NCBI RefSeq assembly: GCF_902729405.1
Contig: NZ_LR746496.1
Span: 1,364,001-1,428,000, forward strand
Source of the DNA: Acididesulfobacillus acetoxydans
GTDB lineage: Bacteria > Bacillota > Desulfitobacteriia > Desulfitobacteriales > Desulfitobacteriaceae
Length of the DNA stretch: 64,000 nt
Reading direction: 5' to 3'
The stretch's first letter is position 1, and every line of letters starts with the position of its first letter. Below, piece after piece: positions 34,808 through 43,046 of this stretch. Below the pieces are notes generated by a model, which was given only the letters and a program-made list of their open reading frames with translations, ran no database searches and was not told the origin of the DNA. The translations under genes were made by a program, and so were the position numbers.

Positions 34808-36274
34808 TTGGAAGTTAAGAAAATGTGGATCGGCGGCGAATGGATGCTGTCCGAATCCGGGACAACCCGAGATCTAATCAACCCGGCGAATGAAGAGGTC
34901 TACGCCCGGGTTGCGGAGGGCGACGTTGCAGACACCCGGAAAGCGATTGCTGCGGCCAGAGAAGCTTTTGACCATGGACCCTGGCCGAACATGCAGGTTA
35001 CAGAACGGGCGGCAAAGTTGGCGAAAATTGCCGATCTGATTGAAAAGGACGGAGAGGATCTGGCTGTTCTGGAGACCACCGGCACCGGAAAAGGTCTGCG
35101 CGAAAGCCGCTTTGACGTAGCGGATGTTGTCTCAGCCTTCCGTTACTTTGCCGGACTTGCCGATAAACCCGGCGGGCAAACCTTCGATGTCCCCGCACCG
35201 GCCATGAGCATGGTCTTGCGTGAGCCGCTGGGAGTCTGCGGACAGATTGTTCCCTGGAACTATCCCATGCTGCAAATCTCCTGGAAACTTGCGCCTGCCT
35301 TGGCAGCGGGAAACACATGTGTTGTTAAGCCGAGTGAACTGACCCCTTTGAGCACCATCAGAATGATGGAGCTGATTGAGGAGGTGGGATTTCCTCCCGG
35401 CGTCATAAATCTGGTTTTGGGTCCGGGACCGACGGTCGGTAATGAGCTGGCAGCCAGTCAAGAGGTTGACTTTATTTCCTTCACCGGAGGACCGATTGCA
35501 GGTCGCAGCATTATGCAGGCGGCTGCTTCCAACTTTAAGAGGGTCGCTCTGGAATTGGGAGGTAAATCACCCAATATTATCTTCGCTGATGTCGACCTGG
35601 ATCTTGCCGTTGACTATGCACTGTTCGGTATTTTTGTTCATGCCGGACAGGTTTGCTCAGCCGGTTCCCGTCTGCTGGTGGAGGAATCCATTCACGATGA
35701 ATTGGTAAGTCATCTTGTTGAGCGGGCTCAGAAAATTAGGTTGGGCAACGGAATGGATCCCGAGAGTGAAATGGGACCGTTGATTTCGGCGCCTCATCGG
35801 GAAAGAGTTGAAAATTATATCCGCATTGGGATCGAGGAAGGGGCAAAATTGGTCTGTGGCGGAAAACGCCCGGCGGGTTTGACCAGGGGCTATTTTCTGG
35901 AGCCGACCGTTTTTACCGATACTCATCCACAGATGAGAATTGTCCAGGAAGAGATCTTTGGCCCTGTGTTGGTGACCCAGAAATTCAGTTCGGAAGAAGA
36001 AGCGGTAAAGTTGGCTAATGCTACAAAGTATGGCCTGGCGGGGGCTGTTTGGACGAATGATGTGACCCGGGCTCATAGAGTTGCGCGTCAATTGCGCGAC
36101 GGTATCGTCTGGATCAACAATTATCATCCGTATTATGTGGAAGGACCCTGGGGTGGCTACAAACAAAGCGGTTTTGGGCGGGAGCTGGGAACTTTCGGCT
36201 TGGATGAATACACTCAAATTAAACAATTAGTCATCAATCTAGATGTTGCCCCCGTACGTTGGTTTAAGAATTGA
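34808..36274 (+). CDS. gbsA: Betaine aldehyde dehydrogenase-like aldehyde dehydrogenase
   Basis: NAD(P)-dependent aldehyde dehydrogenase, 488 residues. PWNYPM near 150, catalytic-base motif ELGGKSPN near 250 and the catalytic Cys in GQVCSAGS near 284 are present. The most likely reaction is betaine aldehyde to glycine betaine. A TTG at 34808 is the start I use (AGGAG at 34791-34795, 12 bases before); the remnant copy at 41292 begins with an ATG one codon before the equivalent TTG. ATG 34823 is an alternative. The 120 bases before the gene are strikingly purine-rich on this strand (GAGAAGAGAA and similar). Confidence 0.88.
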   Translation: MEVKKMWIGGEWMLSESGTTRDLINPANEEVYARVAEGDVADTRKAIAAAREAFDHGPWPNMQVTERAAKLAKIADLIEKDGEDLAVLETTGTGKGLRESRFDVADVVSAFRYFAGLADKPGGQTFDVPAPAMSMVLREPLGVCGQIVPWNYPMLQISWKLAPALAAGNTCVVKPSELTPLSTIRMMELIEEVGFPPGVINLVLGPGPTVGNELAASQEVDFISFTGGPIAGRSIMQAAASNFKRVALELGGKSPNIIFADVDLDLAVDYALFGIFVHAGQVCSAGSRLLVEESIHDELVSHLVERAQKIRLGNGMDPESEMGPLISAPHRERVENYIRIGIEEGAKLVCGGKRPAGLTRGYFLEPTVFTDTHPQMRIVQEEIFGPVLVTQKFSSEEEAVKLANATKYGLAGAVWTNDVTRAHRVARQLRDGIVWINNYHPYYVEGPWGGYKQSGFGRELGTFGLDEYTQIKQLVINLDVAPVRWFKN

Positions 36275-36347
36275 GAGGGAACTCTAAGGTGTGTTGCCGG
36301 CTGCAAAGGGACCCGTATCGCCGTCAATCGGTGTTTGGAGGGTAATG

Positions 36348-37286
36348 ATGACAAGATTATTCTTTGCGACAGATGTTCATGGTTCCGAAAAATGCTGGAA
36401 AAAGTTCATTTCAGCCGGGAAATTTTATAAAGCGGAAATCCTTATTTTAGGAGGGGATATGACCGGTAAGGCTATTGTGCCTGTGCTGGAAACTAAGGAG
36501 GGATTCAAGACGACTTTTCTGGAACAGGATTACACGATGCACAGCAGTGAGGAAACGGCACAAATGGAGGAGTTGATCCGCAACCGGGGCTACTACCCGA
36601 TTCGGATGGACTCAGACAGAATAGCGGAACTGGAAGCCAATCCTGAAAACGTCAATAAGTTATTTGTCGACGTTGCCAAGTCCACTGTGGAAAAATGGAT
36701 GGACTATGCTGAGGACAAACTAAATAATTCCGGGATCAAGTGCTACGTCTGCCCGGGTAATGACGACATGTTTGAAATAGATGAGGTCATCCGTAAAAGC
36801 GGAGCCGTGGAATTGACAGAGGGCAAAGTGGTCAGGCTAAGCCAGTATCATGAGATGATCAGCACAGGCTGGTCCAATCCCACCCCTTGGAACACTCATC
36901 GGGAATGCTCTGAAGATGAGCTGAAGCGGAAACTTGATCGGATGGCGGAGCAGGTGGAAAACCTAAGTCAATGTGTTTTTAATTTTCATTGCCCGCCTTA
37001 TAATTCCGGGCTGGATGAAGCTCCGGAACTAGATAAAGATCTGCGTCCGAGGTACGCAGGGCGGTCTTTGATCCCGGTCGGAAGCCTGGCCGTAAAAGAG
37101 ACGATCGAGACTTACAGGCCGCTGTTGGGATTATTCGGACATATCCACGAAGGAAAAGGGGTTAAGAAATTAAAAAAGTCAACCTGTATTAACCCTGGTA
37201 GTTCCTATGAACAGGGAGTTCTCATGGGGGCCTTAGTAGAACTGGACAAGAAGGGGGTCCGGAGTTACCTCTTAACTTCCGGTTGA
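36348..37286 (+). CDS. Metallophosphoesterase
   Basis: A 312-residue calcineurin-type phosphoesterase. Metal ligands are visible as ATDVHG (D-x-H) at 7-12, GGDMTG near 37, PGNDD near 137, FHCPPYN near 210 and GHIHEG near 264. The insert after GGDMTG is long (about 95 residues), with two helices that could form a cap. Substrate unknown; it may hydrolyse a phosphoester or cyclic nucleotide. It lies between betaine aldehyde dehydrogenase and MttB-like protein 5. I take ATG 36348 because GGAGGG is at 36337-36342; the frame opens earlier at 36291. Confidence 0.8.
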   Translation: MTRLFFATDVHGSEKCWKKFISAGKFYKAEILILGGDMTGKAIVPVLETKEGFKTTFLEQDYTMHSSEETAQMEELIRNRGYYPIRMDSDRIAELEANPENVNKLFVDVAKSTVEKWMDYAEDKLNNSGIKCYVCPGNDDMFEIDEVIRKSGAVELTEGKVVRLSQYHEMISTGWSNPTPWNTHRECSEDELKRKLDRMAEQVENLSQCVFNFHCPPYNSGLDEAPELDKDLRPRYAGRSLIPVGSLAVKETIETYRPLLGLFGHIHEGKGVKKLKKSTCINPGSSYEQGVLMGALVELDKKGVRSYLLTSG

Positions 37287-37314
37287 TTTGGAGTGAACGG
37301 AGGGAGGGTTGGGT

Positions 37315-38727
37315 TTGGCAGCGCCGAGTCTGAGTGTTCTAAACGCGAAAGAAATTGAACAGATAAAAGACGCCAGCATGGATATCTTGCAACACACCGG
37401 CGTCAAGATGGATTATGCTTCGGCCAGGGATGTTCTGCGGGCGCGAGGAGCCAAGGTTGAGGGAGAGATTGTCTTTTTCCCACCCCGGCTGGTGCAGGAA
37501 GCCGTTATGTCAGCGCCGCGCGGGTTCAGGCTGTATGCCCGTAATCCGGCCAAGAACGTGAGCATCGGCGACGGGAATCCGGTATTTGTGCCGGGTTATG
37601 GCGCACCTTTTATCACTTCTGTAGATGGGGCTAAGCGCAAGGCTGTGTATGAGGATTTTGTCCAATTGGTCCGTTTGGCGGGGGCCAGTTCCAATATGGA
37701 TATTACCGGCGGCGTTTTGGTCGAGCCCAATGATATTCCCGAGAAGCACAGGCATCAACAGATGCTCTATGCCTGCCTGGCTAATTCAGACAAACCGTTT
37801 ATGGGCAGTGCGACCGGGGCTGAGCACGCCCGGGATTCTTTGGCTATGGCGGCGACTCTGTTTGAAGATGATGGCGACAGGCCCTCCCAGCCTGTGATGA
37901 TCACCTTGATCAATTCTCTCTCGCCCTTGATGTATGACGCCAGGATGGCAGGGGCTTTGATGGAATATGCCGCGGCTGGTCAGCCCCTGATCATTGCATC
38001 CCTGGGCATGGCCGGGTCGACCATGCCGGCGACTCTGGCATCTGTCTTGTCCGTGCAAAATGCGGAGGTTTTGGCCGGGATCACCTTGGCTCAGGTTGTG
38101 CGCGAGGGGACGCCGGTTGTCTATGGGTCAGCTTCGTCAATCACGGAGATGCGTTACGGTTCGTTGAGCATTGGAGCGCCGGAGGGTGCCTGGATTATTG
38201 CGGCGGCGGCACAAATCGCTCACTCCTACGGGTTGCCTTGCCGGGCCGGGGGGTCTCTGACCGACAGCAAATTGCCCGACGCCCAAGCGGCGTCGGAGAG
38301 CATGATGAATATGCTGACTGCCGGTTTGGCCGGAGTGGATGTGATCCTTCACGCGGCAGGCATCCTGGAATCCTATGTATCCATGTCCTTGGAGAAGTTT
38401 GTCCTTGATGATGAGGCTTGCAGCGCCGTTAAACGAATCTTACGAGGGGGCGATGTAAATAAGGATACTTTGGCAGTAGGGTTAATCCACGATATCGGGC
38501 CGGGTGGAGAGTTTCTCTCAGCGGAACATACGTATGGGCATTTTCGTTCGGAGTTTTGGCAATCACCTTTGGCAGAGCGGGGCAGTTATGATCAATGGAG
38601 GCTGGAAGGAACCCGCACGGCATTGGTTAGGGCCCAAATACGTTTGCAACAAATATTGGAAAGTTACCAGGCACCGCCCTTGCCTAAGAAGGTGGAAAAG
38701 CGCCTGCGCGAGAGTGCCGCTAGGTAA
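37315..38727 (+). CDS. MttB-family corrinoid methyltransferase 5 (non-pyrrolysine, divergent)
   Basis: Trimethylamine-methyltransferase-superfamily protein of about 470 residues without amber codon, clearly divergent from copies 1-4. The residue-100 region reads VPGYGAP instead of GTGSDTP or GPGPT. The family C-terminus IGPGGEFLSAEHT is kept. It has no corrinoid gene beside it and would have to use one of the three upstream. Its neighbours (betaine aldehyde dehydrogenase, aldehyde oxidoreductase) make glycine betaine the best guess as substrate. Start TTG 37315 suits the GGAGGGAGG site; TTG 37309 is the alternative. Confidence 0.85.
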   Translation: MAAPSLSVLNAKEIEQIKDASMDILQHTGVKMDYASARDVLRARGAKVEGEIVFFPPRLVQEAVMSAPRGFRLYARNPAKNVSIGDGNPVFVPGYGAPFITSVDGAKRKAVYEDFVQLVRLAGASSNMDITGGVLVEPNDIPEKHRHQQMLYACLANSDKPFMGSATGAEHARDSLAMAATLFEDDGDRPSQPVMITLINSLSPLMYDARMAGALMEYAAAGQPLIIASLGMAGSTMPATLASVLSVQNAEVLAGITLAQVVREGTPVVYGSASSITEMRYGSLSIGAPEGAWIIAAAAQIAHSYGLPCRAGGSLTDSKLPDAQAASESMMNMLTAGLAGVDVILHAAGILESYVSMSLEKFVLDDEACSAVKRILRGGDVNKDTLAVGLIHDIGPGGEFLSAEHTYGHFRSEFWQSPLAERGSYDQWRLEGTRTALVRAQIRLQQILESYQAPPLPKKVEKRLRESAAR

Positions 38728-38747
38728 AGTTACGAGGAGGTAACTGC

Positions 38748-40547
38748 ATGAAGGGCTACAGCGGGAAAATTATAAGGGTGGATTTGGGCACACGCGAAGT
38801 GCGGATCGAAGAACCGCTCCGCCTGTGGTACGAAAAATACTTAGGCGGGAAGGGATTGGGCTATCGCTATCTTTTACAGGACGTTGACGCGAAGGTCGAT
38901 CCTCTAGGACCGGACAACGAGATCATATTCATGAACGGTCCGTTTGCCGGCACGATTGTTCCCACGTCTTCACGCCTGGCGGTTTTGACGAAATCCCCTG
39001 CGACCGGAACGATCCTGGTAAGCCTGGTCGGCGGGGGGGTTGCCGCGGAGCTGAAGTATGCCGGATATGATGGAATCATCATTTGTGGTCGGGCCGCGAG
39101 CCCTGTCTATTTGTACGTCTCCAATCACAAGGTTGCCATTGAAAAGGCCGATGCTCTGTGGGGAAAGGGAATCCACGAAACGGAAGGCTGGCTGCGAGAG
39201 AAATATAAACCAGAAGTCAAGTCTTTGACGATTGGTCCGGGAGGAGAAAACGAAGTTCTTTATGCCTGTATTACAGTCGATTCTTATCATCAGGCCGGTC
39301 GCGGAGGGGCAGGGGCGGTGATGGGCAGCAAAAACCTGAAAGCCATCGTTGTGCAGGGTTCGACAGGGGTGCAGATCGGTAGTGATATGAAAAGTTTTTT
39401 GGACTATATCCTGGATATACGCAAGCGTGACGTTTTAACGGAAGCACACCTTTGGACCGATCTGACCGGAACTCCCGGCACGGTGGATGCCTCACAAGAA
39501 ATTGGCGTTTTACCGACCCGGAATTATCAGGACGGCCAGTACGAAAAAGTGGCCGGAATTAACAGTGATGCAGTCAAAATGAAGTTGAAGAGAACAAGAG
39601 CCTGTGCCACCTGTCCTTTGGGATGCGGCCGGTTTACACAAGCCAAGGATGGGAGTTTGGTCGAAGGGCCGGAGTACGAGACCCTTGGTTTAGCCGGGTC
39701 GAACTGTGATGTCGACGATATGGACACATTGATCCGCTTCAACAAGTTGTGCGATGATTTAGGGCTGGACACCATCTCCACCGGTGGAGTACTGGCTTTT
39801 GCCATGGAAGCGACAGAAAAAGGGATTTATGATTTTGGGATCCGTTTTGGCGAAGGCGAAAAAATGCTGGACTATGTAAAAAGAATCGCCGGGCGCCAGG
39901 ATGTGGGAAACCTTTTGGCCGCTGGGGTCAAGCGGGCGGCAGCCGCCGTGGGTGGGCAAGACATTGCCATGGAAGTGAAAGGACTGGAATTCCCGGCGTT
40001 TGATCCCCGGGGGAGTTATGGCATGGCTTTGGCTTATGCCACTTCGGACCGGGGAGCATGCCATCAGCGGGCTTTTGCCATTGAAGAGGACGCTTTTGGC
40101 TCGATGGATCCTTTTACTTTTGTCAATAAAGCGGAGGTCGTAAAGCGGCAGCAGGATTACAACAGTGCTAAAGATTCATTGATCATCTGCGATTTCTGGC
40201 GTCCGTCTCCCGAAACCTTGGCGGAAATTTACACCAAAGTCACCGGTTGGCCCATGACGGCAAAAGAGTTGAAAATCTGTGGCGAGCGAATATGGAACAT
40301 GGGGCAAATGTTTAACCAGGGTGCGGGATTCAGTAGGAAAGACGACTATCTGCCTCCAAGGGTTTTACATGATCCACTTTTAAATGGGCCGGCTGCTCAT
40401 AAGACATTTAAGGTTGATGAATTCACCGCAAGTTTGTCTGAATTATACGGGATGCGCGGCTGGGATGAAAGTGGAAAAGTACAAACAGAAAAGCTCAAGC
40501 AACTGGGGATGGATGATGGGATAGCAGGGGGGGAATCTGAACTATGA
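38748..40547 (+). CDS. aor: Tungsten-dependent aldehyde:ferredoxin oxidoreductase
   Basis: A 599-residue AOR-family enzyme that oxidises aldehydes to acids with a tungstopterin and one [4Fe-4S] cluster, passing electrons to ferredoxin. The cluster ligands appear as CATCPLGC (C-x2-C-x3-C) near 285 and the late Cys in IICDFW near 483. The N-terminal start YSGKIIRVDLGTREV is typical. It sits between MttB-like protein 5 and its own small ferredoxin, whose start codon overlaps its stop (ATGA). Betaine aldehyde is a possible substrate given the operon (inference). ATG with GAGGAGG. Confidence 0.92.
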   Translation: MKGYSGKIIRVDLGTREVRIEEPLRLWYEKYLGGKGLGYRYLLQDVDAKVDPLGPDNEIIFMNGPFAGTIVPTSSRLAVLTKSPATGTILVSLVGGGVAAELKYAGYDGIIICGRAASPVYLYVSNHKVAIEKADALWGKGIHETEGWLREKYKPEVKSLTIGPGGENEVLYACITVDSYHQAGRGGAGAVMGSKNLKAIVVQGSTGVQIGSDMKSFLDYILDIRKRDVLTEAHLWTDLTGTPGTVDASQEIGVLPTRNYQDGQYEKVAGINSDAVKMKLKRTRACATCPLGCGRFTQAKDGSLVEGPEYETLGLAGSNCDVDDMDTLIRFNKLCDDLGLDTISTGGVLAFAMEATEKGIYDFGIRFGEGEKMLDYVKRIAGRQDVGNLLAAGVKRAAAAVGGQDIAMEVKGLEFPAFDPRGSYGMALAYATSDRGACHQRAFAIEEDAFGSMDPFTFVNKAEVVKRQQDYNSAKDSLIICDFWRPSPETLAEIYTKVTGWPMTAKELKICGERIWNMGQMFNQGAGFSRKDDYLPPRVLHDPLLNGPAAHKTFKVDEFTASLSELYGMRGWDESGKVQTEKLKQLGMDDGIAGGESEL

Positions 40548-40942
40548 AACTTATCTTGGATTCCTCGCGCTGCACCGGTTGCAAGAGTTGTGAGTTGGCA
40601 TGTGCCGGTTTTCATGCCAATGCATTCGATCCGGGGAGATCCAGGATTCGAATTGTCAATGATCCTTACCAGGGAGAGAGTCTAATCAATGTTTGCCGAA
40701 ATTGTCCGGATCATCCCTGTGTAAGCACTTGTCAGTTTGACGCCTGTACTTATAATGAAAGGACTGGCTTTGTAGAGGTTCACGATGAAGTCTGCACACG
40801 TTGCAATGCCTGTGTTGCTGCTTGTTCTTATGATGCCGTTTTTCTTGATCCGATGACAGAACTGCCACTGATTTGTGACGGTTGTTCAGGAATACCGCGA
40901 TGTGTGCCATTTTGCTATAAGGAGGCGATCCGGCTGGAGTAG
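40544..40942 (+). CDS. Four-cluster ferredoxin partner of the aldehyde oxidoreductase
   Basis: A 132-residue iron-sulfur protein. Four Cys groups are visible (CTGCKSC...C, CRNCPDHPC...C, CTRCNAC...C, CDGCSGIPRC...C), the arrangement of AorB/HycB-type electron-transfer subunits with up to four [4Fe-4S] clusters. It would take electrons from the aldehyde oxidoreductase. The start overlaps the oxidoreductase stop by ATGA, giving translational coupling and 1:1 synthesis. Confidence 0.92.
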   Translation: MKLILDSSRCTGCKSCELACAGFHANAFDPGRSRIRIVNDPYQGESLINVCRNCPDHPCVSTCQFDACTYNERTGFVEVHDEVCTRCNACVAACSYDAVFLDPMTELPLICDGCSGIPRCVPFCYKEAIRLE

Positions 40943-41038
40943 ACGCATGAGAAAATCCGCTTAAAAGGAAAAAGTGGTTTTTCGCCATTGAAACCTGGCT
41001 ATTCATCACCTACGTCTTCTCCGGAGAGATGATGGTGC

Positions 41039-41065
41039 TATAATGATATTTGTACGCCACGTACA
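41039..41065 (+). promoter_or_regulatory. Promoter -10 box and GbsR-type operator, second copy
   Basis: TATAAT at 41039-41044 is followed by the palindrome TGTAC-GCCAC-GTACA (41051-41065) at exactly the same distance as before gbsR, and then AGAAGAAACTGAAT. The two regions are near copies, so the same repressor should control both. Confidence 0.65.
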
Positions 41066-41148
41066 GAAGAAACTGAATGAACATTCTTTAGTTCACTACG
41101 GACAGTCAAAGACTTTACAACCTGATAGTTAAGGCCGGAGTTTTAGAG

Positions 41149-41207
41149 ACAGCCGCAAGCCCATCTGTATGGTTTACCAGACAGAAGTGTTTTGCGGTTG
41201 TTTTTTT
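41149..41207 (+). terminator. Leader terminator between the operator and the deleted gbsA copy
   Basis: ACAGCCGCAA (41149-41158) pairs over 10 bp with TTGCGGTTGT (41192-41201), with an inner CTGT-A-TGGT/ACCA-G-ACAG hairpin, and seven T follow from 41201. It lies about 100 nt after the expected transcription start. ACAACC near 41118 could pair with GGTTGT and open the terminator, so attenuation is possible. The rest of 40943-41291 shows no gene. Confidence 0.6.
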
Positions 41208-41291
41208 GGGGAGGGGTGATTTTACGCTCCGCGTATTTTGAGGAAGGCGCGGGATTTGTTGTTTAACCAAAGATGAAAGGAAGATGAGACC

Positions 41292-41693
41292 ATGTTGGAT
41301 GTTAAAAGGATGTGGATCAACGGGGAATCGATACCGGCGTAATCGGTAAAAATTCGTGATCTTTCAATCCTGCGAAAGAAGAGGTCTAGGTCCACGTCAC
41401 AGAAAGGGTGTCGTAGATACCCGGAAGGCGATTGCCGTGGCCAGAAAGGCTTTTGACCATGGCCTTTGGCCGGAGACGCATGTTACAGAACGAGCGGCAA
41501 TCGCCCGCAACTGCGGGGCGGCATCGTGTGGATCAATAATTATCACGCCTACTATGTGGAAGGACCTTGGGGTGGCTACAAACAAAGCGGTTTCGGGCGG
41601 GAATTGGGAACCTTTGGCTTGGACGAATACACCCAAATCAAACAGCTGGCCATTAATTTAGAGGTCGCTCCTGTGCGCTGGTTTAAGAATTGA
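41292..41693 (+). pseudogene. Remnant of a second betaine aldehyde dehydrogenase gene (large internal deletion)
   Basis: The first about 200 bases match the N-terminal part of the 34808 gene (MLDVKRMWINGES; DTRKAIAVARKAFDHG; VTERAA), but with in-frame stops and frame changes. At about 41505 the match jumps to the last about 190 bases of that gene (GIVWINNY through RWFKN). About 1.06 kb of the coding sequence, including the catalytic Cys, is missing. It follows the GbsR-type operator and leader terminator, so an older operon of gbsA plus betaine importer has lost its first gene. Confidence 0.88.
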
Positions 41694-41897
41694 AGCTCTG
41701 CCACAGTCCGCCGAATGGTGAAGGAGGTGATGAGTCTCGAAGGGCAGTGATTCGGTACTCTATTGTTAATCGGTTATAGCTGTTGTAGCTGAGGAAAGAG
41801 ACAATGCGACCGAGTTGGACTCCGTGTGTAAGGGGGTTGAAGGAAAATTTTATCTTTAAGAAATGTAACCAAGATATTTTGCAATGGCACTGTTGCA

Positions 41898-43046
41898 GTG
41901 AATGACTTTTCCTTGGATATTCAGCGGGGAGAATTTGTCGTGCTGATTGGTCCATCGGGATGTGGCAAGTCAACAACGCTGCGCATGATCAACCGTCTTG
42001 TGGAGCCTTCGTCCGGTACAATTGAGATTGACGGACAGGACTATGAAAAATATCACCCGGTTGAACTCAGACGCCGTCTGGGATATGTGATTCAGCAGGT
42101 GGGGCTCATCCCCCACTTGACCATCGGGGAGAATATCTCCTTCGTTCTCAGACTAAAAGGGGTGAAGGAAAACGGGCGTCGAGCGCGGGCGAGGGAATTA
42201 CTTGAGCTGGTTGAAATGAAGCCAGACTTGTTTATGGACCGTTATCCCTCTGAATTGAGCGGTGGCCAGCAACAGCGGATTGGGGTTTTGCGCGCTCTGG
42301 CGCATGATCCAGACATTATTTTGATGGACGAACCGTTCGGTTCCCTGGATCCTATCATGCGCGAACAGTTGCAGGATGAATTAAAACGTCTGCAGCTCAA
42401 TGTGCAGAAGACGATCATTTTTGTGACGCACGATATGGATGAGGCCATCCGAATGGCTGACCGAATAGTGATCATGAAGGAGGGCCGGATCGTTCAAGTG
42501 GCGAGTCCCCATGTGATTTTACAGGCTCCCTCTGACGATTTTGTCGCTAACTTTTTTGTTCGGCAGCGCTTGGCATGGCAAACGATCAAGATACCGGTGA
42601 GAGAGATCATGAGTAGGTCTATGGCGACAATTCCGCATCAAAGTAGCCTGGCACATTGTCTTGAGGAGATGCTCAGGCAGGGTAGCGACCAAATGGTCAT
42701 CCTCAACGAACATGACAAGTTTGAAGGATTTATTTGCCTGGAAGATCTGAAGGGAGTATCGGAACAAGGCCTGGAGATGCCGGTAAACGTTTTTCCCAAA
42801 GTGTACAAGGAAGCGATTCCACCTGAGTTCACTTTGCTGAACGGTATACAGGCGATGATTATCCATAAAATTAACGCGATTCCGGTCACAGAAAGCGACG
42901 GTACTGTCGTAGGCAGTGTCAGCTTGAGTCGTGTAATGGAGCTTCTGAGGGGTGCGGCTGGTACAAGTGTGGTGGCCCCTGCAACCGGCGGCGGGGAAAA
43001 CGGCGACCCTGCCCTAGAGAAGGAGGTGAAAGGACCCGAATGCTGA
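41898..43046 (+). CDS. opuCA: OpuC-type glycine betaine/choline ABC transporter, ATPase with CBS domains
   Basis: ATPase of a quaternary-amine importer, ABC domain followed by two CBS motifs (about 235-360). Walker A GPSGCGKST, signature LSGGQQQR and Walker B LMDEPFGSLDP are intact. Standard starts give only GTG 41898, which cuts the first strand of the fold. In the same frame the upstream bases 41847-41897 encode a perfect family N-terminus (LSLRNVTKIFCNGTVAV), but no ATG, GTG or TTG precedes it; ATT 41847 is the only candidate. Either a rare start is used or the start codon is mutated. It follows the deleted gbsA copy. Confidence 0.85.
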   Translation: MNDFSLDIQRGEFVVLIGPSGCGKSTTLRMINRLVEPSSGTIEIDGQDYEKYHPVELRRRLGYVIQQVGLIPHLTIGENISFVLRLKGVKENGRRARARELLELVEMKPDLFMDRYPSELSGGQQQRIGVLRALAHDPDIILMDEPFGSLDPIMREQLQDELKRLQLNVQKTIIFVTHDMDEAIRMADRIVIMKEGRIVQVASPHVILQAPSDDFVANFFVRQRLAWQTIKIPVREIMSRSMATIPHQSSLAHCLEEMLRQGSDQMVILNEHDKFEGFICLEDLKGVSEQGLEMPVNVFPKVYKEAIPPEFTLLNGIQAMIIHKINAIPVTESDGTVVGSVSLSRVMELLRGAAGTSVVAPATGGGENGDPALEKEVKGPEC

